From NCBI RefSeq assembly GCF_036014115.1, contig NZ_CP107913.1, positions 1,116,001 through 1,180,000 of the forward strand: a DNA stretch of 64,000 nt, written 5' to 3'. Shown one piece after another: positions 9,044 to 17,840 of this stretch; positions within the stretch are counted from its first letter, which is position 1, and every line of letters starts with the position of its first letter. The notes under the pieces are model-generated. The model was not told the origin of the DNA. It saw only the letters and a list, made by a program, of their open reading frames with translations, and searched no databases. This stretch comes from Streptomyces sp. NBC_00448 (GTDB taxonomy: Bacteria > Actinomycetota > Actinomycetes > Streptomycetales > Streptomycetaceae). Made by a program: the position numbers and the translations under genes.

Positions 9044-12000
9044 TCAGCCGGTGGCGGTGACCGTCGAGGGCAGCAACAGCGTGCCGGTCAGCGGCAGGTT
9101 CCGGGACGAGTCCCCGACGAGGATCTGGTAGTTCCCCGCGGCGGCCGTCCAGGTGCCGGAGCCGGTGTCCCATGAGGCGAGGTCACGGGTGCCGACGGTG
9201 AAGGTCACCGTCCCGGAGGCGCCCGGGTCCAGCGAGATCCGCTGGAAGCCCTTCAACTGGTGCGGTGGCTCCCCCGCCGCGCCGGGATCGCCGACGTACA
9301 GCTGCGCGACCTCCGCGCCGGCCCTGCTCCCGGTGTTGGTGACGGTCGCGGTGACCGTGGCCCGGCTGCCGGAGATCGCCCCCACGTGCAGGTCGCTGAA
9401 GGCGAAGTCCGTGTACGACAGGCCGTACCCGAACGGGAAGAGCGGTGCGACGTTCTTCGCGTCGTACCACCGGTAGCCGATGTCCAGGCCCTCGGAGTAC
9501 TCGACCTTGCCGTCGGTGCCCGGCCACTGCGCGGTGGTGTTCGCCGGGACCTGGGCGGGCGAGGTCGGGAAGGTCACCGGCAGGTGTCCGGAGGGGTTGG
9601 CGTCGCCGAAGAGCAGCGCGGCGATCGCCTCGCCCCACTCCTGCCCGTCGTAGAAGCCCTCGAAGACGCCCGCCACCTGGTCCAGCCACGGCATGAGGAT
9701 CGCCGCGTTGTCGTTGAGCACCACGATGGTGTGCGGGTTGGCCGCCGCCACCGCGGAGATCAGCGCGTCCTGGTCGTTCGGGAGGTTGAGCGAGGTGTTG
9801 TCCGCCTCCTCGTGGCCGTAGTTGTCACTGGCGAAGACGATCGCCACGTCGGAGGACTTGGCGAGCGCGGCGGCGGAGTTCTGGTCGGTGCCGTCGTTGT
9901 AGGTCACCGAGGTGCCGGTGCCCTGCAACCGGTCCTGGATGCCGATGATCGGGGTGTAGGTGCCCGCGCTGGTGACGGTGCCGCTGCCGCCGCCGATGGT
10001 CTGGGCGCCGGGTCCGGCGTCCTGGCCGATCACGGCGACGGACTTGGTACTCGACGTGCTCAGCGGCAGGATGCCGTTGTTCTTCAGCAGCACCGTGCCC
10101 TCCTCGTCGCCCTTCAGCGCGACCTGCGCGTGTGCCGGGGTGGTGACGATCGCGGTCTTGGAACCGGACGGCGCCTTGTCGAACATGCCGAACCGGAACA
10201 TCTGGGTGAGCACCCGGGAGACCATCGTGTCCACGGTGGCCTGGCTGACCTGGCCGTCCTGCACGGCCTGGATCAGGTAGTCGGCGTAGTAGTAGCCGCC
10301 GGGCATCTCCACGGTCAGCCCCGCGTTCGCGGAGTCGACGGTGGAGTGGATCGCGCCCCAGTCGGAGGTGACGAACCCGGTGAAGCCGGCCTGCTGGTAG
10401 AGCGGCTTGTTGAGGATGTCGGGGTTCTGGCAGGAGGGCACGTTGTTCACGTTGCTGTACGCGCACATCACCGAGGCCGCGCCGCCCTGCTCGATGGCGG
10501 TCTGGAACGCGGGCAGGTAGATCTCCTGGAGCGTGCGCGCGTCCACGTCGATGGTGCCGGCCGGCTGCTCGATGTTGTACGCGGCCGCGTGCTTGACCTC
10601 CGCCATCACGCCCTGGCCCTGGATGCCCTGGACGTCCGCGGCGCCCATCTGCCCGGACAGGTAGGGGTCCTCGCCGAACGTCTCGAACGCGCGGCCCCAG
10701 CGCGGGTCGCGCACCATGTTGACGGTCGGGCCGAGCGCCACGTTCACGCCCTTGGCGGCGAACTCCTGGCCGACCGCGGTGCCGTAGTCCTGCTCGTAGG
10801 CGGTGTCGAAGGTCGCGGCCGACACCAGCCCCGAGGGCATCTGCGTGACCCCGCCGAGGCCGTCGCCGACACCGGCCGGGCCGTCCTCGAAGTTGACGTC
10901 GGGGACGCACAGCGACGGGTTGCCGATGATCTTGCCGATGTAGTCGGGCGAGTCGGTGCCGTGCAGCATGGCGACCTTCTCGTCCAGCGACATCTGGCCC
11001 ATGAGCTGGGCGACGCGGGTGGCGGCCGGCGCGGTGGAGTTCACCCACGGGCAGTCTCCGGGCGCGGGCCGGCTCGGCGGGGGCGGCACGGTGCCGGTCA
11101 CGTCGCCGACGGTGTGGACCTGGAACTCCCACAGTGCGTAGCCGTATCCGGTCGCGCGCGTGGTGCCGTACATCCGGATGTAGCGGCCGGTGCCGGTCAC
11201 GTCGAGGGTCTGCTTGCCGCCGGTGCCGGTGGTGGTGGAGTAGACCGGGCTCCAGGTGGAGCCGTCGTCGGAGACCTGGATCTGGAAGCCGGTGGCGTAG
11301 GCGTTCTCCCACTGGAGCACCACCTGGCAGATCGGCAGGCTCGCGCCGAGGTCCACCTCGAACCACTGCGGGTCGGCGTAGGCGCTCGCCCAGCGGGTCA
11401 CGGTGCTGCCGTCCACGGCGTAGTTGGGCGAGTAGCCGGGGTCGTCGTCCTGCACGGAGGAGGCGGTGGCCGGGTGGCCGAGGGCGGCGTCGGTGGTGCC
11501 GCAGTCGCCGGTCGGGGTGCCGCCGCCGTCGCCGCTGCCGCCGGTGCGGACCTGGAACTCCCACAGCGAGTAGCCGTATCCGGTCGCGCGGGCGGTGCCG
11601 TACATCCGGATGTAGCGGCCGGTGCCGGTCACGTCGAGCGTCTGGGTACCGCCGGTGCCGGTGGTGGTGGAGTAGACCGGGCTCCAGGTGGAAGCGTTGT
11701 CGGAGACCTGGATCTGGAAGGCCGTGGCGTAGGCCGCCTCCCACTGGAGCACCACTTCGCAGATCGGCACGCTCGCGCCGAGGTCGATCTGGAGCCACTG
11801 CGGGTCGGCCGCCGCGCTGGACCAGCGGGTGCCGGCGTCGCCGTCCACCGCCGCGGACGCCGGGGTGCCGGCGTTCTCCGTGGAGGAGGCGGTAGCGGGC
11901 TGGTCGAGCGCGGAGTTCGCCGAGCCGCAGGTCGCGCTCGTGCCCCCGGTGAGAGTGCCGTAGACCTGGAACTCCCAGAGCGAGTAGCCGTATCCGGTGG

Positions 12001-12469
12001 CCCGCTTGGTGCCGTACAGCCGGACATAGCGGCCGGAAGCGTTTACGGCCAGCGTCTGCGTGCCCCCGGCGCCGGTGGTGGTGGAGTAGGCCGGGGTCCA
12101 GGTGGAGCCGTCGTCGGAGACCTGGATCTGGAAGGCGGTGGCGTAGGCCGTCTCCCAGGTCAGGACGACCTTGCTGACGCTCGCGTTGGCGCCCAGGTCG
12201 ACCTGGAGCCACTGCGGGTCGGCGGCCGCGCTGGACCAGCGGGTGCCGGTGTCACCGTCCACCGCCGCGGACGCCGGGGTGCCGGCGTTCTCGATCGAGG
12301 ACGCGGTGGCGGGCTTACCCTGCGACAGCAGGGCGGCGTCGGCGGCGTGCGCGGGCCCGGTCCCGCCGAAGAGAGTCGCGGTCATGGCCATGACGGTGAC
12401 TGCGACCAGCCACGCGAAGCGGATTCTTCGGACCGCGGCACGCGCCGCCGTCCGATGAGTGGAGGACAT
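9044..12469 (-). CDS. Secreted GH3 beta-glycosidase with three F5/8C modules
   Basis: A 1141-residue exported glycoside hydrolase. After an Arg-rich start and hydrophobic signal sequence ending near AHAADA come three closely similar F5/8 type C (discoidin, CBM32-like) carbohydrate-binding modules, each with ENAGTPASAAVDG-type and TGYGYSLWEFQV motifs, occupying roughly residues 40-480. The GH3 catalytic domains follow, with the nucleophile Asp703 in FVTSDWGAI, VKHAAAYNIEQ upstream, then the alpha/beta domain and a fibronectin III-like end. ATG 12469 has GAGGGAG upstream. A LacI-type operator lies 123 bp upstream. Likely substrate: plant or fungal beta-glucoside or xyloside oligomers. Confidence 0.9.
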   Translation of the reverse strand: MSSTHRTAARAAVRRIRFAWLVAVTVMAMTATLFGGTGPAHAADAALLSQGKPATASSIENAGTPASAAVDGDTGTRWSSAAADPQWLQVDLGANASVSKVVLTWETAYATAFQIQVSDDGSTWTPAYSTTTGAGGTQTLAVNASGRYVRLYGTKRATGYGYSLWEFQVYGTLTGGTSATCGSANSALDQPATASSTENAGTPASAAVDGDAGTRWSSAAADPQWLQIDLGASVPICEVVLQWEAAYATAFQIQVSDNASTWSPVYSTTTGTGGTQTLDVTGTGRYIRMYGTARATGYGYSLWEFQVRTGGSGDGGGTPTGDCGTTDAALGHPATASSVQDDDPGYSPNYAVDGSTVTRWASAYADPQWFEVDLGASLPICQVVLQWENAYATGFQIQVSDDGSTWSPVYSTTTGTGGKQTLDVTGTGRYIRMYGTTRATGYGYALWEFQVHTVGDVTGTVPPPPSRPAPGDCPWVNSTAPAATRVAQLMGQMSLDEKVAMLHGTDSPDYIGKIIGNPSLCVPDVNFEDGPAGVGDGLGGVTQMPSGLVSAATFDTAYEQDYGTAVGQEFAAKGVNVALGPTVNMVRDPRWGRAFETFGEDPYLSGQMGAADVQGIQGQGVMAEVKHAAAYNIEQPAGTIDVDARTLQEIYLPAFQTAIEQGGAASVMCAYSNVNNVPSCQNPDILNKPLYQQAGFTGFVTSDWGAIHSTVDSANAGLTVEMPGGYYYADYLIQAVQDGQVSQATVDTMVSRVLTQMFRFGMFDKAPSGSKTAIVTTPAHAQVALKGDEEGTVLLKNNGILPLSTSSTKSVAVIGQDAGPGAQTIGGGSGTVTSAGTYTPIIGIQDRLQGTGTSVTYNDGTDQNSAAALAKSSDVAIVFASDNYGHEEADNTSLNLPNDQDALISAVAAANPHTIVVLNDNAAILMPWLDQVAGVFEGFYDGQEWGEAIAALLFGDANPSGHLPVTFPTSPAQVPANTTAQWPGTDGKVEYSEGLDIGYRWYDAKNVAPLFPFGYGLSYTDFAFSDLHVGAISGSRATVTATVTNTGSRAGAEVAQLYVGDPGAAGEPPHQLKGFQRISLDPGASGTVTFTVGTRDLASWDTGSGTWTAAAGNYQILVGDSSRNLPLTGTLLLPSTVTATG

Positions 12470-12591
12470 GGATCTCCCTCGCGATGTGGGGGGTTGGTGG
12501 GGGGTGTGCGCGGGCGGCACGAGACGACCGCGGAACCCCGGACCGTCCGTCGGGTCCGCGCCTGGCACCGCGTCAGCGGTCCGCCCACATA

Positions 12592-12609
12592 CGGGAGAGC
12601 GCTCTCCCG
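12592..12609. promoter_or_regulatory. LacI-type operator upstream of GH3 gene
   Basis: CGGGAGAGCGCTCTCCCG is a perfect 18-bp palindrome with the central CG step typical of LacI-family operators (compare the CebR-type GGGAGCGCTCCC). It lies 123 bp upstream of the GH3 start codon and probably mediates sugar-dependent repression. The core GAGAGCGCTCTC resembles the site at 25802-25813. Confidence 0.75.
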
Positions 12610-12843
12610 CACCGGGAAGTGAACAGCCCGCGCGCCGGGGGCGTCAAGGGCGGTCCGCGTCAAAACTTGCTCTGTACGGTGGGGAGGTGGGGGTTCCGGT
12701 TCGGCACGCGGCCGGCCGCGGTCTGCCGGCAGGTCCGCCGCGGTCCGGGTCCGGTGGCGCGGCCCGGCTGCCGTCGCGCCGCCGCGGTCCGGGTCTGCTG
12801 GCGCCGGACCGTCCCCGTATCCGCACGTCCGAGGAGGCAACTC

Positions 12844-13569
12844 GTGTCCACCACTCCCCCGGCGCGCCAAGTCGCCCTGCTCGGCGGGGGTTTCTCCGCC
12901 GGCGACGACGGGTTGATCGACGACTGGCTGCTCGGGCACGCCCGGGTCCCGCGCCCCCGGGTCTGCTTCGTGCCCACCGCCAGCGGCGACGCCGAGGGCT
13001 ACGTCGCCCGGTTCCGTGCCGCGTTCGAGCCGCGCGGGGACTGCGAGGCGACCGTACTGTCCTTGTTCCGGCGGGAGTTGGACGACCAGGCGCTGCGTGC
13101 GTTCGTGCTCGCGCAGGACGTCGTCTACGTCGGCGGCGGCAACACCGCGAACCTGCTGGCCGTATGGCGCGTGCACGGCCTGGACCGGCTGCTGCGCGAG
13201 GCGTACGACCTCGGGACCCTGATGTGCGGGGTCAGCGCGGGCGCCAACTGCTGGGCCCGGGGCTCCCACACCGACTCCTTCGGCCCGCTCACCTTCCTGC
13301 CCGACGGGTTGGGCCTGCTGCCCGGCTCCGTCTGCCCGCACTACGACACCGAGGCCGGGCGCCGCGAGTCCTACCGCGCCTTCGTGGCCTCCGGTGCCCT
13401 GCCCCCGGGTTGGGCGGTCGACGACGGCGCCGCGGCCCTCTTCACCGACGGCCACCTCACCGGAGCGGTCACCCGCGTCCCCGCCGCCCGCCTGTACCGC
13501 GTCGAGCCGGACGGCCGGGGCGGGACGACCGAGCGGGCCCTGCCGTGCGCCGCGCTGCGGTCGGGATGA
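12844..13569 (+). CDS. pepE: Peptidase E-like dipeptidase (family S51)
   Basis: A 241-residue cytosolic protein of the dipeptidase E/cyanophycinase fold, which hydrolyses short (often Asp-X) peptides. The nucleophile elbow CGVSAGANCW places Ser131 as catalytic residue; YVGGGNTANLL is at about residues 97-107, and HYDTEAGRRE carries a conserved His. The GTG start at 12844 has GAGGAGG about six bases upstream. Its last 61 codons, plus 172 bp beyond the stop, form the left copy of the 355-bp repeat flanking the lanthipeptide island. The full-length gene ends normally at TGA 13567-13569. Confidence 0.85.
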   Translation: MSTTPPARQVALLGGGFSAGDDGLIDDWLLGHARVPRPRVCFVPTASGDAEGYVARFRAAFEPRGDCEATVLSLFRRELDDQALRAFVLAQDVVYVGGGNTANLLAVWRVHGLDRLLREAYDLGTLMCGVSAGANCWARGSHTDSFGPLTFLPDGLGLLPGSVCPHYDTEAGRRESYRAFVASGALPPGWAVDDGAAALFTDGHLTGAVTRVPAARLYRVEPDGRGGTTERALPCAALRSG

Positions 13570-13741
13570 GCGGCGCGCGGGGCCGGGGACGCGCGCGATT
13601 TCGCGTTGCGGCGGCGCGGTGCGGGCCGCGACACTGCGGCGCACGACCGCGCTCGCCCGCGACCTGGTGCTCGAGCACTTCCGGTGGGACAAAGGGCACG
13701 CCGACGTGTGGGCGGCCTTCCGGGACGCGGAGGCCATGGCG
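13387..13741 (+). repeat. Left 355-bp direct repeat (pepE 3' end + apt 5' end)
   Basis: Matches 18162-18516 over 355 bp with no gaps and about 28 mismatches by hand count (about 92% identity). It contains the last 61 codons of pepE, the intergenic spacer and the first 33 codon positions of the phosphoribosyltransferase gene. Outside these limits the two copies diverge at once. The repeats flank the lanthipeptide island in the same orientation. Confidence 0.9.
13643..13741 (+). pseudogene. 5' remnant of apt-like phosphoribosyltransferase gene
   Basis: This aligns with the first 33 codons of the intact gene at 18418 (ARDLVLEHFRWDKGHADVW is shared) and is cut off at 13741, where island sequence begins. 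The GTG start of the intact copy is ACG here, so it is probably not translated. It is a by-product of the event that created the flanking repeats. Confidence 0.8.
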
Positions 13742-13816
13742 ACCTGGATCAGCGGTTCCTCGACGCCATCCGGATCACCGCTGTCCGGACGGCGACCGTG
13801 CGGCCTGCGATCTTGC

Positions 13817-14023
13817 TCACCCGCACTGTGCGGTGCACCCGCCGTAGCACCACGTTTCGACGGTGCAGGGGTAGTGCGTGGGAAGCGGGAGCATACCGCC
13901 GTAGACCCCGTCTTCGAGATCGACGGCCTGGACCGGGCCGGCTTCGCGCGTCCGGTCCGTCGTGTACGCCTTCCAGGAGCGCACGGTGTCGTTCTGCATG
14001 CCGGTATTGCTCTCAGTGCTCAT
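13817..14023 (-). CDS. lanA1: Class II lanthipeptide precursor 1
   Basis: A 68-residue precursor. The leader is about residues 1-43, contains DTVRSWKAY and DLEDG, and ends in the double-glycine site YGG; the WK motif is common in LanM-dependent leaders. The core is 25 residues, MLPLPTHYPCTVETWCYGGC followed by TAQCG, with Cys at core positions 10, 16, 20, 24 and Thr at 6, 11, 14, 21 as dehydration sites and no Ser. GGGCGGGGA precedes the ATG. The leader is nearly identical to that of lanA2. I recognise no known lanthipeptide in this core. LanM next door is the presumed modifying enzyme. Confidence 0.85.
   Translation of the reverse strand: MSTESNTGMQNDTVRSWKAYTTDRTREAGPVQAVDLEDGVYGGMLPLPTHYPCTVETWCYGGCTAQCG
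13896..14000 (-). repeat. 105-bp leader repeat, copy 1
   Basis: Identical to 14267-14371 except for one base (GTAGACC here, GTAGATC there, plus strand). It encodes leader residues from MQNDTVRSWK to the YGG cleavage site. Sequence on both sides, including the whole core region, is different between the two genes. Confidence 0.95.
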
Positions 14024-14084
14024 TTCCCCGCCCTTTCAGCGATGTTCTGATGAGATTTACTTTGCATGCTCGCGGAGTCACCGA

Positions 14085-14204
14085 TCAGGGCGTCGCCCTG
14101 CATCGTTGTCGCGTATCCACGAGCCCGAACAGCACCGCCACGCCCGCGACCATGCTCACCGCGAGTACGGTGTCAATCCGGCGTGATTCAGCAAATGTCG
14201 CCAT
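14085..14204 (-). CDS. 39-codon membrane micro-ORF overlapping lanA2
   Basis: The ATG (14204) lies inside the end of lanA2 in another frame, and the ORF runs into the space before lanA1. The predicted peptide begins MATFAESRRIDTV, has a hydrophobic segment of about 16 residues (LAVSMVAGVAVLFGLV) and ends in a basic tail with one Cys. The arrangement (Arg-Arg, one membrane span, translational overlap with a precursor gene) would fit a small self-immunity or membrane peptide, but it may be chance or a relic of a larger gene. There is no homology evidence. Confidence 0.35.
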   Translation of the reverse strand: MATFAESRRIDTVLAVSMVAGVAVLFGLVDTRQRCRATP

Positions 14205-14391
14205 AACTGCACTCGGTGCAATGCGTGCCCAAAGCGCAGGACGCATATGTCTGCGGCTTTATCATGCCGCCGTAGATCCCGTCTTCGAGATCGACGGCCT
14301 GGACCGGGCCGGCTTCGCGCGTCCGGTCCGTCGTGTACGCCTTCCAGGAGCGCACGGTGTCGTTCTGCATGTCGTTCTTCCTGTTCGACAT
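14188..14391 (-). CDS. lanA2: Class II lanthipeptide precursor 2
   Basis: A 67-residue precursor. The leader (residues 1-42) ends DLEDGIYGG and is almost the same as that of lanA1. The 25-residue core MIKPQTYASCALGTHCTECS-YGDIC has Cys at core positions 10, 16, 19, 25 and Thr/Ser at 6, 9, 14, 17, 20. Thr6, Cys10, Thr14 and Cys16 coincide with lanA1, so the N-terminal ring pattern may be shared and the C-terminal part different. ATG 14391 is chosen because AGGGAAAGGG precedes it; the frame is open to 14433. It lies between lanM and lanA1 on the same strand. Confidence 0.85.
   Translation of the reverse strand: MSNRKNDMQNDTVRSWKAYTTDRTREAGPVQAVDLEDGIYGGMIKPQTYASCALGTHCTECSYGDIC
14267..14371 (-). 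repeat. 105-bp leader repeat, copy 2
   Basis: Second copy of the leader-coding repeat, with one mismatch to 13896-14000. Such high identity beside unrelated core DNA points to a recent duplication or gene conversion of the leader only. Confidence 0.95.
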
Positions 14392-14558
14392 CCGACCCTT
14401 TCCCTGTGGTCTGATAGGAATCGTCCATTCCATGAACGCTGCGGATCACCTCCCTCATGCAGTCCGGATCGGATGGGTTCCAGCCGGTCGCCGGTGTTTC
14501 CCCCGTGTATCCGCGCCTCGCGGATACACGTTCCCTGTAGGGAACTGTGGTGCGGACC

Positions 14559-17500
14559 TCAAGTCCGTCGCGACGGCGTGAGGAGCAGAATCGGCGGAAC
14601 CTGCTCGGGCGCGGCGATCCGCAGCAGTCCGTGACCGATGCCGGCCAGACCGCTCATGAGACCGGGCGTCTCGATGCCCGACGGCGTCCCGCACACCGGT
14701 CCGCCTTGCTCGACCTGAGCGACGACGGCTGTGGCCCGTTCGCGCCACACGAGCCGGGCCTTCTCGTCGGAGAGCGTTTGGGCGGCGGCGGCGAACAGTT
14801 CGAGGTTGCCGAGTTCGCCGTGGCAGATGCAATGGCTCCGGTACAAACCGAATCGCTCGGTAGCCGCGAGGGCGTGCCGCACGTCCCGGACGAGTTCCTC
14901 GGACCCCGGTTCCGTGGCCAGCATGGCGGCTCTGGCCAGGCCGACGCCGGGGGCACCGTGGCACCACGTGTACTGGTCGGCAGATTCTTCCTCCCGGTAG
15001 TCCGGCCAGTTGCCCATGCGCTCGTCGAATTCTCCGTGCTCATAAGCCAGGGCGCGCAGGGCGGTCCTCCTGGCCTCCGCGTCGCCCGTCCGCTTCGCGT
15101 AGGACCACAATGCCCACGCGATCCCGGATGCTCCGTGCGAGAACCCGAGCAACGGCCGTTCCCCCATCACCGACCACCCGACGCCCCGGCCGGCTGGGAT
15201 CACCCCGGCCTGCAGCACATCGACGCAGCGTTGGGCCAAGCGGTGCGGTACCGCGCCGAAGGTGGCTGAGAGTGCCTCCGCGACGGCGAGACATCCCGCG
15301 GCGCCGCTGATCACGTCGAAGCCGTCGTCCTGCGAGATCTGATCCGCGACGTACTCCAGAAGCGGTACGACCGGCTTGTCGAGATCCGCGTCGTCGAGCA
15401 GCGCGGCACTCGAAGCGAGAACCAAAGCCATCCCGGTGAGACCGGAGAACGCACCCACCGAAGCCGCCGGTGCCGGTGTCGGGCGACCAGCGCGCTTCAA
15501 CTGCTCTCCCGCGAAATCCGTGATCGGGCCGAGTACACCTCGGGCGAGTTCGGCGTATCGGTGCTCACCGGTCACGTGGGCGAGTTGCGCCAGGAACAGG
15601 GCGATGCCCGGGTACCCGTTGTACAGGTCCATGGACAACGGCGTCACCTGCCATCGCGTCTCCCGCACCAGGTCGAGTCCGAGCCAGCCGACGTGCCCAC
15701 CGTTCCGGTACGCCGACGCCTCCAGTTGATCCGCGACTGCCTTCGCGGCGGCCAGAGCTCGCTCGGGCAAGGCCCTGCCGGCCGGCGCGGTCTCCCGCAC
15801 GGCGTCCGCCCCTGTCAGGTCGGTGCCGGCAGTACGGGTGACCAGGTGCGCCGACACGATCCACTCCTGTCTCGCCAGGTGCTGATCGTCCATCGCCGTC
15901 AGCACGCGCTCGACGCGGTCGATACCGGACTCGGGCAGCAACCCCTCGACGAGTGCGCCGTCGCCGGCCCGGACATCGCAGGAACCGACGGCCGCGGTGA
16001 ACAGCGGGACGTCGCCCGACCACAGGTCCTCGACCTCGTGCCGGACGAGCCGGGTGCGGCGCGGATCTGCCGCCGAGCGCGCCCACAGTGCTCCGAAGAT
16101 CTCATCGCGGTCCAGGGCGTCCCGGAGGGCATCCGGGTGAGTGGTCTCATTGAGCAGCACGGCGTACTCGCGAGTGGCGCGCGGAATGATCCGTACCTGT
16201 TCGGCAAAGAATCCGGAGAACAGCCCGTCCGATCCGGTCAACTCCGGTCGGCCTGCGGCGACCACGCGATAGCCCTCGCGGAATCCGTCCAGTAGCGGGG
16301 TCGTGTACTGCGTGACGTCCAGATCGGCGCCGTCGAGGCTGGGCCGGTTGTGAGTGCTGCCAAGACGTGGCTGAACCCTGGTCAGGCTCATCTCGTCGGT
16401 TCCCGCGCCCTCCCAGTCCACGACCCGAAAAGGAATCACCGCATCCCGGTCGCCCCCCATGCCTCCGATGTCGAAGGCCTGCCCGTCTTCGCCCACCAGG
16501 ACGGAGGGGAGCAGGCCGACGCGGCTCACCGCCTCGACATACGCCGTCGTGGCCGGGTCACGCTCCGCGACGTCGCTTCCGAGCGACCGCGGCAGGTCGG
16601 CGCAGAACAGCGCTTCCAGATCGACCGGGACCGGCTGGTCGCCAACCGCTATCAGGTTCTCGAAATGGAAGTCCACCCCGCCGAGGCTGTACAGAACAGC
16701 CAACAGCGCGCCTTGGCGGCGGAAATACCGCGTCGCGCCGTCCGAGTCCTCGCACGGAGCCGAATCCACGAATTCGACCCAGCCGTAGTCCTCCCGGTCG
16801 ACAAGGAGCAGAGTTCTCAGCCTCATGGCCTGCGGAACCCGCTGGTTGTACCAGTCGAGCACCTCGTTGAAACACCGGTGAATGCCCAGTGCACGAGGCT
16901 TGTAGACCACCTGCCACCCCGAAGTGAACCGGGCGATCCCCACCGAACGGCCGCGGTCGTGGGTGTCGCCTCGGGTCAGCTCGACGACCGCGAGGGTCCC
17001 CGGGTCGACGCCGCCGAACAGGTGCCGCACCAGATCCGCCCGGTCCCGGGCGAACCGGTGCAGAAACTCGGCGTACGCCTGGGCCACCTGCCCGGCCGTG
17101 GTGATCAGCAGCCGCGCCAGCACGGCGTACTCGTCCAGCAGACCGTCGAGTGCGTCACGGTGGCGGTAATGCCGGACGAACGACCAGAACCGGTCCTCGG
17201 GCGAGTCACCGTCAAGACGCCCGGTGACCCGAAGGACATGTAGTTCGAGCACCAGGACGCGACTGGCCAGCCGCACCAGCCGGCGAGCGGCCCCCTGGCG
17301 CACTTCCTCCCGGAACGCATCGAGATCCACCATGCCGGACCCGTCGATACCGCTCGACAACTCGTCGAACAGGCGCAGCGCCTCGTGGACGAAAGGGTCG
17401 ACGATCAGGGCAAACCCTCGATACCACCCGCCCTCGCGCGCCGCCTCCGGCAGCGCCGTCGGGTGAACCGGCATCGCCGCGACCAACCGCTCGACGTCGG

Positions 17501-17840
17501 CGGCCCACACAGGCTTGTCGACGCGCCGCCCAAGGAGGTCCGGCGCCTCGGCCAGCAGTTTCCGCAGACCGTCCGGAGTGCAACCGTAGTCAGCCATCTG
17601 ACGCTCGAACACGTCCTCCGGCACGTGGGAGAACGTCCCCCGCCAACGCTCCCACCGGATGCCCGCGACCACGGTCGCGTCATCGTCCTCGGCCGGCTCG
17701 GTGTCGGGACACCCCGCGCCGCAACGCTCGTCGAGCCGCAGCGCCCGCGCCCACCAGCCACCGGTCAGGGCGGGCCTGTCGCAACGCTCCCATGGCATCG
17801 CGAGCACTCGCTCCGTGGACGTCTCCACCTCCGACGGCAT
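14559..17840 (-). CDS. lanM: Class II lanthipeptide synthetase LanM
   Basis: A 1093-residue bifunctional enzyme that dehydrates Ser/Thr in the precursors and cyclises them with Cys to (methyl)lanthionines. The N-terminal dehydratase (DUF4135) contains VVYKPRAL, GGVDFHFEN (about 387-395) and VPVDLEALF (about 406-414), the kinase-like phosphorylation/elimination elements. The C-terminal LanC-like cyclase carries zinc ligands Cys960 (TWCHGAPG) and Cys1006-His1007 (CHGELGN). ATG 17840 follows a strong GGGGAGG; ATG 17861 is an alternative. Transcribed toward lanA2 and lanA1. No LanT transporter/protease or dedicated immunity gene lies within the repeat-bounded island. Confidence 0.95.
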   Translation of the reverse strand: MPSEVETSTERVLAMPWERCDRPALTGGWWARALRLDERCGAGCPDTEPAEDDDATVVAGIRWERWRGTFSHVPEDVFERQMADYGCTPDGLRKLLAEAPDLLGRRVDKPVWAADVERLVAAMPVHPTALPEAAREGGWYRGFALIVDPFVHEALRLFDELSSGIDGSGMVDLDAFREEVRQGAARRLVRLASRVLVLELHVLRVTGRLDGDSPEDRFWSFVRHYRHRDALDGLLDEYAVLARLLITTAGQVAQAYAEFLHRFARDRADLVRHLFGGVDPGTLAVVELTRGDTHDRGRSVGIARFTSGWQVVYKPRALGIHRCFNEVLDWYNQRVPQAMRLRTLLLVDREDYGWVEFVDSAPCEDSDGATRYFRRQGALLAVLYSLGGVDFHFENLIAVGDQPVPVDLEALFCADLPRSLGSDVAERDPATTAYVEAVSRVGLLPSVLVGEDGQAFDIGGMGGDRDAVIPFRVVDWEGAGTDEMSLTRVQPRLGSTHNRPSLDGADLDVTQYTTPLLDGFREGYRVVAAGRPELTGSDGLFSGFFAEQVRIIPRATREYAVLLNETTHPDALRDALDRDEIFGALWARSAADPRRTRLVRHEVEDLWSGDVPLFTAAVGSCDVRAGDGALVEGLLPESGIDRVERVLTAMDDQHLARQEWIVSAHLVTRTAGTDLTGADAVRETAPAGRALPERALAAAKAVADQLEASAYRNGGHVGWLGLDLVRETRWQVTPLSMDLYNGYPGIALFLAQLAHVTGEHRYAELARGVLGPITDFAGEQLKRAGRPTPAPAASVGAFSGLTGMALVLASSAALLDDADLDKPVVPLLEYVADQISQDDGFDVISGAAGCLAVAEALSATFGAVPHRLAQRCVDVLQAGVIPAGRGVGWSVMGERPLLGFSHGASGIAWALWSYAKRTGDAEARRTALRALAYEHGEFDERMGNWPDYREEESADQYTWCHGAPGVGLARAAMLATEPGSEELVRDVRHALAATERFGLYRSHCICHGELGNLELFAAAAQTLSDEKARLVWRERATAVVAQVEQGGPVCGTPSGIETPGLMSGLAGIGHGLLRIAAPEQVPPILLLTPSRRT

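Noticed and set aside
9260..12622. A 1120-codon open frame on the plus strand opposite the GH3 gene
   Set aside because: It is a typical high-GC antisense shadow with Val/Gly/Arg/His-rich translation and no motif; the minus-strand GH3 gene explains the region.
13643..14050. Plus-strand frame continuing from the apt remnant through lanA1
   Set aside because: Only the first 33 codons match a phosphoribosyltransferase; the rest is antisense to the lanthipeptide precursor and the start codon is lost.
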